DNA of 64,000 bases from Lachnospiraceae bacterium (GTDB taxonomy: Bacteria; Bacillota; Clostridia; Lachnospirales; Lachnospiraceae). The position numbers and the translations under genes were made by a program. How positions within the stretch are numbered: position 1 is the stretch's first letter; the number at the start of each line of letters is the position of its first letter. A model generated the notes under the pieces. That model was given only the letters and a program-made list of their open reading frames with translations, was not told the origin of the DNA and ran no database searches. Of the stretch, positions 42,671 to 49,951 are shown piece after piece. The DNA lies in assembly GCA_017614155.1 (NCBI GenBank), contig JAGACK010000004.1, forward strand, positions 1 through 64,000, given 5' to 3'.

Positions 42671-43777
42671 TCAGTCCCATTCATCCGAAAGGATCAGCTG
42701 CCTGATCCCGTCAAGTATTTCTTCATCGGTAACGCTTGTGTCAATGCATGCCTTTCCGACCTTTTTCAATAATACAAACCTGATCTTTCCCGACTGCATC
42801 TTCTTGTCGGATTTTGTAAGCTTTAATATCTCATCCGGATCGGCGTCATCCCTTAATGTGATAGGCAGAAAGAACGGCAGGAACATGTCACGTATCTCAT
42901 AGAACTCCTCTGTTGAAAGACTGCCTCTTTTATAGGATATGTAGGCCGCCGCAATAGAGCCCAGTGCCACACACTCCCCGTGAAGGAGCGACAGATCGCA
43001 GTATTTTTCTATAGCATGTCCAATGGTATGTCCAAAGTTCAAAAGAGCCCTGTCTCCCTGTTCCTTCGGATCCTTTTCAACGACATCGCGTTTTATCTCC
43101 AGAGATCTTTTGACGATATGCTCAAGGGTTTCCCCATCTCTTTCGTTTATCTCATTGAAATTGTTGACGATGTACTCATAATAAGCCTCATCCTTTATCA
43201 GGCCGTGCTTTATGACCTCAGCCATGCCGGATGCGAACTGCCTTGCGGAAAGCGTGCCCAGCGTCGACAGGTTCATGTATACGAGTTTAGGCATATGGAA
43301 GGCGCCGACCATGTTCTTGTAGTTGTCAAGATCGACCCCGGTCTTGCCTCCAATCGACGAATCCGTACAGGAAAGAAGGGTCGTAGGTATCTGGATAAAC
43401 GAGATGCCGCGAAGGTAGGTCGCCGCGGCAAAGCCGGCAAGATCGCCCACAACGCCGCCACCCAAAGCCACGATCAGGTCTTTCCTGTCGTACTGCCTTT
43501 CCGTAAGAAATACATAGAGGTCCTTTACCGTGTCGAGATTTTTGTGTTCCTCGCCGGCTTCAAATACAAAGGTATCCGTCCTCGTACAAAGGGGTGTCAG
43601 AGCTTCCCTTACATCCTTTTCATATAGTCCGTTTACGGTCGAATCGGTGACTATGCACATCCTCTTTCCGGAAAGTCCGTTCTCTTCCATATACTTTGGA
43701 AGAGAAGAAAAATCCTTTTCGAGATAAATGCTGTAGCCGTCATCCGGGCCGGTTTTGACAAACAGTTTATCCGACAT
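42671..43777 (-). CDS. aroB: 3-dehydroquinate synthase
   Basis: This 368-residue protein has FEAGEEHKNL, the NAD site ALGGGVVGDLAGFAAATYLRGISFIQIPTTLLSCTDSSIGGKTGVD, and LNFGHTIGHAIE with metal-binding His, as in AroB. It converts DAHP to dehydroquinate in the shikimate pathway. No other aromatic genes are near. Confidence 0.97.
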   Translation of the reverse strand: MSDKLFVKTGPDDGYSIYLEKDFSSLPKYMEENGLSGKRMCIVTDSTVNGLYEKDVREALTPLCTRTDTFVFEAGEEHKNLDTVKDLYVFLTERQYDRKDLIVALGGGVVGDLAGFAAATYLRGISFIQIPTTLLSCTDSSIGGKTGVDLDNYKNMVGAFHMPKLVYMNLSTLGTLSARQFASGMAEVIKHGLIKDEAYYEYIVNNFNEINERDGETLEHIVKRSLEIKRDVVEKDPKEQGDRALLNFGHTIGHAIEKYCDLSLLHGECVALGSIAAAYISYKRGSLSTEEFYEIRDMFLPFFLPITLRDDADPDEILKLTKSDKKMQSGKIRFVLLKKVGKACIDTSVTDEEILDGIRQLILSDEWD

Positions 43778-43826
43778 AAATATCCTCCGGATTGTATTTT
43801 AACTCAATTTGGGTTCGTTGTCACAT

Positions 43827-43864
43827 AAAAGGACGGGCGATCCGCACGATCGTCCGTCCTTTTT
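43827..43864 (-). terminator. Terminator after sepF
   Basis: A long stem AAAAGGACGG..CGAT / ATCG..CCGTCCTTTT at 43827-43864 sits between sepF and aroB, with T-rich ends on both strands. Confidence 0.9.
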
Positions 43865-43898
43865 AGGGAAATCCACACTTAAGGAATGATTTCGTATT

Positions 43899-44402
43899 TT
43901 ACATCCTGCGGCTGTTATTATCGTACATATCGATCGAGCCGCTCAAGACATCCTGGAAATCTCCTGAAATGTCAACGCTCCTGGGTGTGACGATGAAGAT
44001 ATTCCTTGATATCTTTTGCAGGTGCCCGTTAAGCGCTGCATTTGCTCCGGATGTATAATCCATGATCCTCTGCGCCGCCTCAACGGTAATGCCTTCAAGA
44101 TTGATCACTACAGTCCTGTTTTCAAGCAATGTATCAACTATGGCCTTGCTGTCTTCAACAGAAGCAGGCTTGATAACACATACTTCCATTCCGGACGCAA
44201 GGGATGATTTCTTTGAACGGGGCATCGGTGTAACTTTTGCTCTCGATACAGGGCGATAATCTTCTTCGTCGTCATCCATATCACGATTCTTGCCGAATCT
44301 TCTCCTCGATACGACTACCTCGTCCTCATCCTCATCATACTCATCATCTTCAAACTCGTCATTCAGACTGATGGTGCTGAGGAACTTGTCTAAAACTCCC
44401 AT
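43899..44402 (-). CDS. sepF: SepF cell-division protein
   Basis: This 167-residue protein begins MGVLDKFLSTISL (amphipathic membrane-targeting helix) and has an acidic linker. The SepF domain (about 75-155) contains VCVIKPASVEDSKAIVDTLLENRTVVINLEGITVEAAQRIMDYTSGANAALNG. SepF tethers FtsZ to the membrane. It follows yggS, as in many Bacillota division clusters. Confidence 0.96.
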   Translation of the reverse strand: MGVLDKFLSTISLNDEFEDDEYDEDEDEVVVSRRRFGKNRDMDDDEEDYRPVSRAKVTPMPRSKKSSLASGMEVCVIKPASVEDSKAIVDTLLENRTVVINLEGITVEAAQRIMDYTSGANAALNGHLQKISRNIFIVTPRSVDISGDFQDVLSGSIDMYDNNSRRM

Positions 44403-44428
44403 TTAATATATCCTCCTGAAATCCGGGA

Positions 44429-45127
44429 TCATGTCTTTTTGCTGTAATCCCTTTCTCCGAATATTCCGGTTCCAACCCTGACCATGGTGGCTCCCTCTTC
44501 AATAGCCGTTTCATAATCACAGGTCATCCCCATTGACATAACATCCATGCGTCTATTATTACTCAATTTATTTGTTATGTCAACATCTAATTTCAACATT
44601 TTTTGAAAATATTCGCGATTTTGTTCAGAAACCACAACATATGGGGCTATGCACATGAGCCCTTTTACGTTCACATAAGAAAGTTCCATAATCTGGCTGA
44701 TCAGCGCAAACGCAGTATCCGGGCGGATTCCGAACTTTGTTTCCTCATTTGCGATGTTAACCTCTATCAGGATGTCTGAAACGACATTTTTCTGCTCTGA
44801 TCTTTTGTTTATTTCGCAGGCCAGCTCATATGAATCCACCCCGTGTATGAGCACGGTCTTTCCGATAAGGTATTTAACCTTGTTTTTCTGGAGATGGCCT
44901 ATCATATGCCAGCGGATGTCCTTCGGAAGGACTTCATATTTGTCGCAGAGTTCCTGCACCTTGTTCTCACCGAAATCCCTGATACCTGCTTCATACGCCT
45001 CCATGATATCTTCCACGGGCTTTGTCTTGCTGACTGCTATAAGCGTCACATCCTCTCTCTTCCGCCCGGCCCTCTCGCAGGCCGCTTTGATGTTCTCCTC
45101 AACTGTTTTCAGATTTTCTTTTATCAT
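44429..45127 (-). CDS. yggS: PLP homeostasis protein YggS/YlmE
   Basis: This 232-residue protein has TLIAVSKTKPVEDI with the PLP-binding Lys, then IRWHMIGHLQKNKVKYL, GLMCIAPY and MGMTCDYETAIEEGATMVRVGTGIFG. It is a non-enzymatic PLP reservoir protein, encoded next to sepF. A palindromic element starts about 45 bases upstream and may carry or replace part of its promoter. Confidence 0.95.
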   Translation of the reverse strand: MIKENLKTVEENIKAACERAGRKREDVTLIAVSKTKPVEDIMEAYEAGIRDFGENKVQELCDKYEVLPKDIRWHMIGHLQKNKVKYLIGKTVLIHGVDSYELACEINKRSEQKNVVSDILIEVNIANEETKFGIRPDTAFALISQIMELSYVNVKGLMCIAPYVVVSEQNREYFQKMLKLDVDITNKLSNNRRMDVMSMGMTCDYETAIEEGATMVRVGTGIFGERDYSKKT

Positions 45128-45172
45128 CTGTCTCCTCCCAAAAATTCTCTGAATTGTATATATTTGTTTTGA

Positions 45173-45402
45173 CTAGGGCTGTTTCAACCGTGTTTTGTTC
45201 ACGGCTCGGACAGTTCTAAGCTCATCCGTCGTCTTATAAACAAAATTTCGCTCTGCGCCGTTCCGGCCTTGCTCATTCATAGTTTCATTCAGGATGAAAG
45301 TGTTTGTGAGCAAGTCCGGCCTTCGCACCCGCGAAATTTATAAGCCTCGGATTCGCTAAGAACTGCCGGCTGGGTGTTCACAAAACACAGTTTCAACAGC
45401 CC
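45173..45402. mobile_element. 230-bp palindromic MITE-like element
   Basis: The two halves are near-complete reverse complements over about 110 bases each. GGGCTGTTTCAAC... opens the left arm and ...GTTTCAACAGCCC closes the right, with inner arms (CCGGCCTTGCTC / GAGCAAGTCCGG) meeting at a short loop near 45295. TTTGA stands directly outside both ends (45168-45172 and 45403-45407), a possible target duplication. No protein is encoded. Confidence 0.8.
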
Positions 45403-45416
45403 TTTGAAAAAATGTA

Positions 45417-46829
45417 TCATTTTATATTAATACCTGTATCCGTTTCAGTCACAAAATCATTATCATTGACTCCGTCGCCGTCAAGCACTATGTAATCATA
45501 GACCTGAAGATCATATTTCGACTTCGAGCTGACTATCGAATACTCGGTATTGGAATTGATTATCTCAATATTGGTGAAATCCGCATAACCCTTGTTCATA
45601 TTATAGACACCCGTCAGGGTATCCCTGTCCTTAACGGTATAGGTGTCCGCCGAATCAGGCTTGATGATCACATCACCGGAATTGAACACCGATGTGTCAA
45701 TATAGAGCATTCCGTCGACATTATTGTATACATCCGCCGCCACAAATTCAGTTGACTCACTCCCATCCTCCAGATAGGTCCGCCTGATGAAGCCTCCGGC
45801 CTCATTTGTCCCGACCGTCAGGTAATCCTCCGGTATCAGATAGAATTCCATTTTTACGATGGCGGAATTCGGAACCTTTAACCCCTTTGACTCGGACAGT
45901 TCAAGCTCAACATCGATATATCTTTCGGAAGCAAAGGTGATCATTGAGTTTGTAAAGGCGAGTTCCAGATAAAGACCGTCCTCATTTTCAAGGAAATTGA
46001 CCTTTCCCCAGGACTCATAGTCGTTCTCCACGAACCTGACCTTTACATAGGAATCATCCCCTATGGTCTCCTTCAGAGCTTCATCGGCAGGTATCACTAT
46101 CGACCAGTTCTCATCCGTAACTATCTTAAATGCGGTATCCCCGTCGCCCACCAGTCTTCCGTCAGTCAGATCCGTTTTTTCATGTTTTTCCTCATCCAGG
46201 ATATCCGCATTCACCTCACCGCTCTTCAGAGACTCCAGCCCGTCTGTCGAGTAAATGACCACGCCCGGGTCCGGACTGTAGCCCATATTGACATGATTTG
46301 CCGCCGCATTTCCCGAAAGGCTCTTCAGGCTTGCCAGGGCGCTTACACTGGCAAGTCTTCTTATCGTGCTTTTTATGGAATCCTTTATGCCGTAGATATG
46401 CTTGAAATTCTTGTCATCATAAGAAAAACTGCTGCTGACAAGCTCATTTTTCAGTTCTTTCAGATCTTCATCGGACAGAACGCCGCTTACCATACGCCCG
46501 TCCTCTATCATGCGCGACAATGTTCCGCTCTCATCGACAGAGTAGACGAGGCCGCCCTTTGAAACATGTTCATTTTCCTTTGCGTAATAATTGATGTAAC
46601 CCACATCATTGATACTGACGAGTTCCTCATGACGTACGGCCACGCCCCTGTATGCGCAGTCTACGGCAAGAGAACCCATTGTCACCTCATATCCGGTCAG
46701 ATGGGTCGTATGCTGATATGCATAAAGAACAAACAGGATATAAACAAATATAGCGCCGAAGATAAGCACCCCGGCATTCAGATGATACTGTTTTTTGTGT
46801 TTAATCTGTTTTCTTTCGGATGAACTCAT
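45417..46829 (-). CDS. Orphan HlyD-like membrane-anchored adaptor
   Basis: This 470-residue protein has a single membrane segment at about 17-42 (LIFGAIFVYILFVLYAYQ). The extracytoplasmic part has barrel and lipoyl-like pieces (GVAVRHEELVSINDVGYINYYAKENEHVSKGGLVYSV). This is the layout of HlyD-type adaptor relatives that sit beside sepF/yggS in Lachnospiraceae, to my recollection. No transporter lies next to it, so the partner is unknown. It could be a structural factor in the envelope. Confidence 0.65.
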   Translation of the reverse strand: MSSSERKQIKHKKQYHLNAGVLIFGAIFVYILFVLYAYQHTTHLTGYEVTMGSLAVDCAYRGVAVRHEELVSINDVGYINYYAKENEHVSKGGLVYSVDESGTLSRMIEDGRMVSGVLSDEDLKELKNELVSSSFSYDDKNFKHIYGIKDSIKSTIRRLASVSALASLKSLSGNAAANHVNMGYSPDPGVVIYSTDGLESLKSGEVNADILDEEKHEKTDLTDGRLVGDGDTAFKIVTDENWSIVIPADEALKETIGDDSYVKVRFVENDYESWGKVNFLENEDGLYLELAFTNSMITFASERYIDVELELSESKGLKVPNSAIVKMEFYLIPEDYLTVGTNEAGGFIRRTYLEDGSESTEFVAADVYNNVDGMLYIDTSVFNSGDVIIKPDSADTYTVKDRDTLTGVYNMNKGYADFTNIEIINSNTEYSIVSSKSKYDLQVYDYIVLDGDGVNDNDFVTETDTGINIK

Positions 46830-46852
46830 GTCTTAAAAAATGAAATAGTAAA

Positions 46853-46876
46853 AGGGGGCTGTTTATCCAACCCCCT
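46853..46876 (-). terminator. Probable terminator after the small P-loop gene
   Basis: AGGGGG / CCCCCT arms at 46853-46858 and 46871-46876 have a 12-base loop. TTTTAC follows on the minus strand. The short stem makes this moderate. Confidence 0.6.
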
Positions 46877-46893
46877 GACAACTTCTACCAGTT

Positions 46894-47313
46894 TTATAAT
46901 GCAACCACTACCTTGCTTTTCAGATCCTCGGGAAGATCATCTTTTGTGACCGAAATGCTGACCATGACCGAAACATTGAACTTTGTGCTGATCTCATCTA
47001 TCTTTTTGAGGGCTTCTATATGGTCGCCGTCCTTTGCGGATGCGCTTATGAGGAAGGTATCTATGAACAGCTGCTCCAAATCGTGATCGGCAGAAATGAT
47101 GCCGCTGACAAAACCGGTGAATTCCTTTGCCGACCCAATCATGTACTCACCGACATTAACAAGCCTGATGGAATTCTTGAGTTCAAACATGTGGGATGAA
47201 TCCTTATCAATGAATACCAGATTTCCCTTTGCGCTCTTTGCTGCTTCATTGACCTTGTCAAGCAGGATCTTTGTCTTGCCCTTGCCCTTTTCTCCTACGA
47301 TAAGCTGTATCAT
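46894..47313 (-). CDS. Small P-loop protein of unknown function
   Basis: This 139-residue protein begins with a Walker A sequence (LIVGEKGKGKTKIL) and keeps an NTPase-like beta strand NLVFIDKDSS. No full Walker B or PilT/ATPase core is present. The family has been loosely called PilT-like in Clostridia, but no pilus genes are near. It has its own promoter downstream of dacF and a terminator. Confidence 0.75.
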   Translation of the reverse strand: MIQLIVGEKGKGKTKILLDKVNEAAKSAKGNLVFIDKDSSHMFELKNSIRLVNVGEYMIGSAKEFTGFVSGIISADHDLEQLFIDTFLISASAKDGDHIEALKKIDEISTKFNVSVMVSISVTKDDLPEDLKSKVVVAL

Positions 47314-47362
47314 GTCAGCTCTTCCTCCTTAATATCATTTTCGCCCGTGCGGGCTCACTTCA

Positions 47363-47391
47363 GATTATACGATAAAATGCCCCAAAACACA
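47363..47391 (-). promoter_or_regulatory. Promoter of the small P-loop gene
   Basis: On the minus strand TTGTGT (47391-47386), a 17-base spacer and TATAAT (47368-47363) form a promoter about 50 bases before the ATG at 47313. Confidence 0.7.
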
Positions 47392-47402
47392 AGTTGAGTA
47401 TA

Positions 47403-48401
47403 TCAGGTCAGAAGCTCCAGCATCCTGTTTGTCTTTTCATACATGATGTCTGCATTCTGCGCCCTCATCACAAGCGAGATATAGGAATTTCCGGAAGAAT
47501 CCTTCGCAAGTATGATGAGGTTTGAACCGGCAAGCATCGTTGTGCCTGTCTTGCCCCCTGTCACGGTAGCCCTGACAGGTGCCGTCATCTGTCCCTTGAG
47601 ATATCTGTTTGTTGTAACGCAGCTGTAGTCTACCGGATCCCCGTTAATATCCTTGTACGAAGTGGAATATTCCGACATCGAGATGATCTCTATGAATTTT
47701 CCGTACTTGACCGCCTCATTGAAGATCAGGTACATGTCATACGGGGTCGTATAATGATTGTCATCATGGAGACCGTTGGGATTGACAAAATGGGTATTCG
47801 TGGCGCCAAGCTTCACCGCTCTCTCATTCATGAGCTGCGCAAAACCGTCTATGGAACCGCCCACATTGACAGCGATGAGATTTGCGACATCGTTCGCCGA
47901 ATATATCAGCAGCATGTGAAGCGCCTGATCGAGAGTCATTGAATCGCCGGCCTTCAGACCGATCTTTGTTGCGTCAGGCTCGGTGACCACGCAGCTTTCA
48001 TCAGCGCGGAGCACCTTGTCCATGTCGCAGTTTTCGATCGCGACCAGCGCAGTCATCACCTTTGTGAGACTTGCAGGATACATCCTCGTATATACATTTC
48101 TGCTGTAAAGGGTCTTTTTGTTCTTTATATCAAAGAATCCGGCAGCACCGTAAGCATCCGCTCCCTCGGCTATCTCTTCGCCGGCCAGGTTATCTCCTTC
48201 CGGAATACACAGGTTCTCCGCAAAAGACGCAGCCGAATTTCCCGCATCACTGGATTCAAAACGAAATGAACTGTTGGTTGTATTTCCGTCGTAAGGCAAA
48301 ACTATCTCCTGTCCTCCGCAGCCTGCAGATGCTGCTGCAACAAGGACCGCAGTAAATACCGCCTGCAGTTTTTTGAAACCCGGTCTATTTATATATCTCA
48401 C
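47403..48401 (-). CDS. D-alanyl-D-alanine carboxypeptidase (serine type)
   Basis: This 332-residue protein carries SxxK in ASLTKVMTAL, SxN in YSANDVANL and KTG in TGGKTGTTM. The GTG at 48401 is chosen; it overlaps the mgsA stop by 17 bases. The signal is VFTAVLVAAASAGC; the lipobox position -3 is Ser, so lipidation is uncertain. The chain ends right after the catalytic domain without the usual C-terminal beta domain. It trims peptidoglycan pentapeptides. Confidence 0.9.
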   Translation of the reverse strand: MRYINRPGFKKLQAVFTAVLVAAASAGCGGQEIVLPYDGNTTNSSFRFESSDAGNSAASFAENLCIPEGDNLAGEEIAEGADAYGAAGFFDIKNKKTLYSRNVYTRMYPASLTKVMTALVAIENCDMDKVLRADESCVVTEPDATKIGLKAGDSMTLDQALHMLLIYSANDVANLIAVNVGGSIDGFAQLMNERAVKLGATNTHFVNPNGLHDDNHYTTPYDMYLIFNEAVKYGKFIEIISMSEYSTSYKDINGDPVDYSCVTTNRYLKGQMTAPVRATVTGGKTGTTMLAGSNLIILAKDSSGNSYISLVMRAQNADIMYEKTNRMLELLT

Positions 48402-48780
48402 GCCACTCAAGATCCCCTCTGTCAAGCGATTTGATGAGCAGTTCCGCCGTCGCCAGGTTGGTGGCAATCGGAATATTGTGGATATCGCAGAGTCTTTGTA
48501 TGTTTCCCAGTTCAGACTCATGCATTTCCGGCGTTCCGGGATCCTTCATAAAGATCACCAGATCTATCTCGTTCTGCTCGATCTGTACTCCAAGCTGCTG
48601 TTCTCCCCCGAGATTTCCCGACAGGTATTTCCTGACGGAAAGACTGGTCGCCTCTTCTATCAGTCTCCCGGTTGTTCCTGTCGCATACAGCGTGTGTGGA
48701 CTCAGAATGTTCCTGTAAGCTATGCAGAAATTCTGCATAAGCTTCTTTTTTGCGTCATCAGCTACAAGTCCGATATTCAT
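48385..48780 (-). CDS. mgsA: Methylglyoxal synthase
   Basis: The start is ATG 48780 after AAGGAG; 131 residues. Motifs are NIGLVADDAKKKLM, ATGTTGRLIEEAT, GNLGGEQQLG, FMKDPGTPEMHE and NIPIATNLATAELL. It makes methylglyoxal from dihydroxyacetone phosphate, a phosphate-starvation bypass of glycolysis. It lies between rodA and the carboxypeptidase gene. Confidence 0.96.
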   Translation of the reverse strand: MNIGLVADDAKKKLMQNFCIAYRNILSPHTLYATGTTGRLIEEATSLSVRKYLSGNLGGEQQLGVQIEQNEIDLVIFMKDPGTPEMHESELGNIQRLCDIHNIPIATNLATAELLIKSLDRGDLEWREIYK

Positions 48781-48814
48781 TTGTACCTTCTCCTTTAGCA
48801 CTGGGGGCTTTCTT

Positions 48815-49951
48815 TTAAAAATCCAATTCCAGACCCTGCATCCTCTTTTCAGTTACCACCGAAAGCCCGACATTCTGGACCAGTCCTATCTCTGCCATGA
48901 TACAGACAAGCGAAGTCGATCCGTAACTGATGAAAGGAAGCGGGAGCCCGGTATTTGGGAGCAGTCCCGTTGCCACGCCGATATTCGCAAAACTCTGGAA
49001 GCCGATGTGGGCAGCCACACCGGCACACAGGAGCGTCCCTGCAAGATCAGGGGCCCTCATACCCGTATGTATGACTATGACAGTCAGGATCGCGAATATC
49101 GCAACTATCGCCGTACACCCCACAAACCCCAGTTCCTCTCCGGCAACCGCCAGGATAAAATCCGTCTGCGGCTCCGAAATGAAGTTTCCGTTCTTGACGG
49201 AACCCACTTCATTATTTTTGTACCCTTTCCCCGTGAGTTTTCCGGAACCTATGGCCGTGATGGAGTTCTGCTGCTGATATCCTTCCGTATTGGTGTACTT
49301 GTCAGGCTGAAGCCAAGCCAGGATCCTCAGCTGCTGATAAGGCTTGATGATCTCCTGATCAGGCTGAAGTATCAGAAACAAGGTGATAACAAGAGCCGGT
49401 ATCGCTATGGCAAGCACTCCAAGTATGATCTTTGACGACAGCCCCCCAACATAAAGCATTGCGGCAAAGACCACAAGGATGACAAGAGAAGTGGAAAGAT
49501 CCGGTTCATCCTGTATGAGGTACCACGGCACCGCTATCAGAACGATCGAATACAGCAGTATCGACGGTTTGTTGATCTTTTCCCTGTTTTTCATAATAAA
49601 CTCGGCAAAGAATAAAATCAATAGAATCTTGGCAGCCTCCGAAGGCTGGAACTGGAACCCGCCTATCAAAAGCCACCTTTTCGCATTGTTGACTGTCTTG
49701 CCGAACAGCTCCACGGACAAAAGCAATGCTATGCAGACGATGTAATAGACCCAGTAGAACCTGAGTATAAAGGAATAGTCTACAAAGGAGATCACCGTCA
49801 TGACCACGATCCCGAGTATCAGTCCCTCTATCTGCCTGTTCTGTACGCTTTCCTTCGCGGAGCCTATGATAATGATCCCGTAGATCGCCTGGACCAGCGT
49901 AAAGAAAAGAAGCAGGAAGTTATAGTTTTTCAGATTGTATTTTTTGAACAT
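48815..49951 (-). CDS. rodA: RodA, SEDS peptidoglycan polymerase
   Basis: This 378-residue protein has about ten membrane segments and the SEDS motifs ILFFAEFIMKNREK, LIQDEPDLSTSLVIL, GVATGLLPNTGLPLPFISYGSTSL. It polymerises glycan strands for rod growth with PBP2, whose gene ends one base into its start region. It is part of the mre block. Confidence 0.96.
   Translation of the reverse strand: MFKKYNLKNYNFLLLFFTLVQAIYGIIIIGSAKESVQNRQIEGLILGIVVMTVISFVDYSFILRFYWVYYIVCIALLLSVELFGKTVNNAKRWLLIGGFQFQPSEAAKILLILFFAEFIMKNREKINKPSILLYSIVLIAVPWYLIQDEPDLSTSLVILVVFAAMLYVGGLSSKIILGVLAIAIPALVITLFLILQPDQEIIKPYQQLRILAWLQPDKYTNTEGYQQQNSITAIGSGKLTGKGYKNNEVGSVKNGNFISEPQTDFILAVAGEELGFVGCTAIVAIFAILTVIVIHTGMRAPDLAGTLLCAGVAAHIGFQSFANIGVATGLLPNTGLPLPFISYGSTSLVCIMAEIGLVQNVGLSVVTEKRMQGLELDF

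Noticed and set aside
48402-48521. 40-codon N-terminal extension of the carboxypeptidase
   Set aside because: It overlaps the mgsA coding region in another frame and would bury the signal sequence; GTG 48401 fits better.
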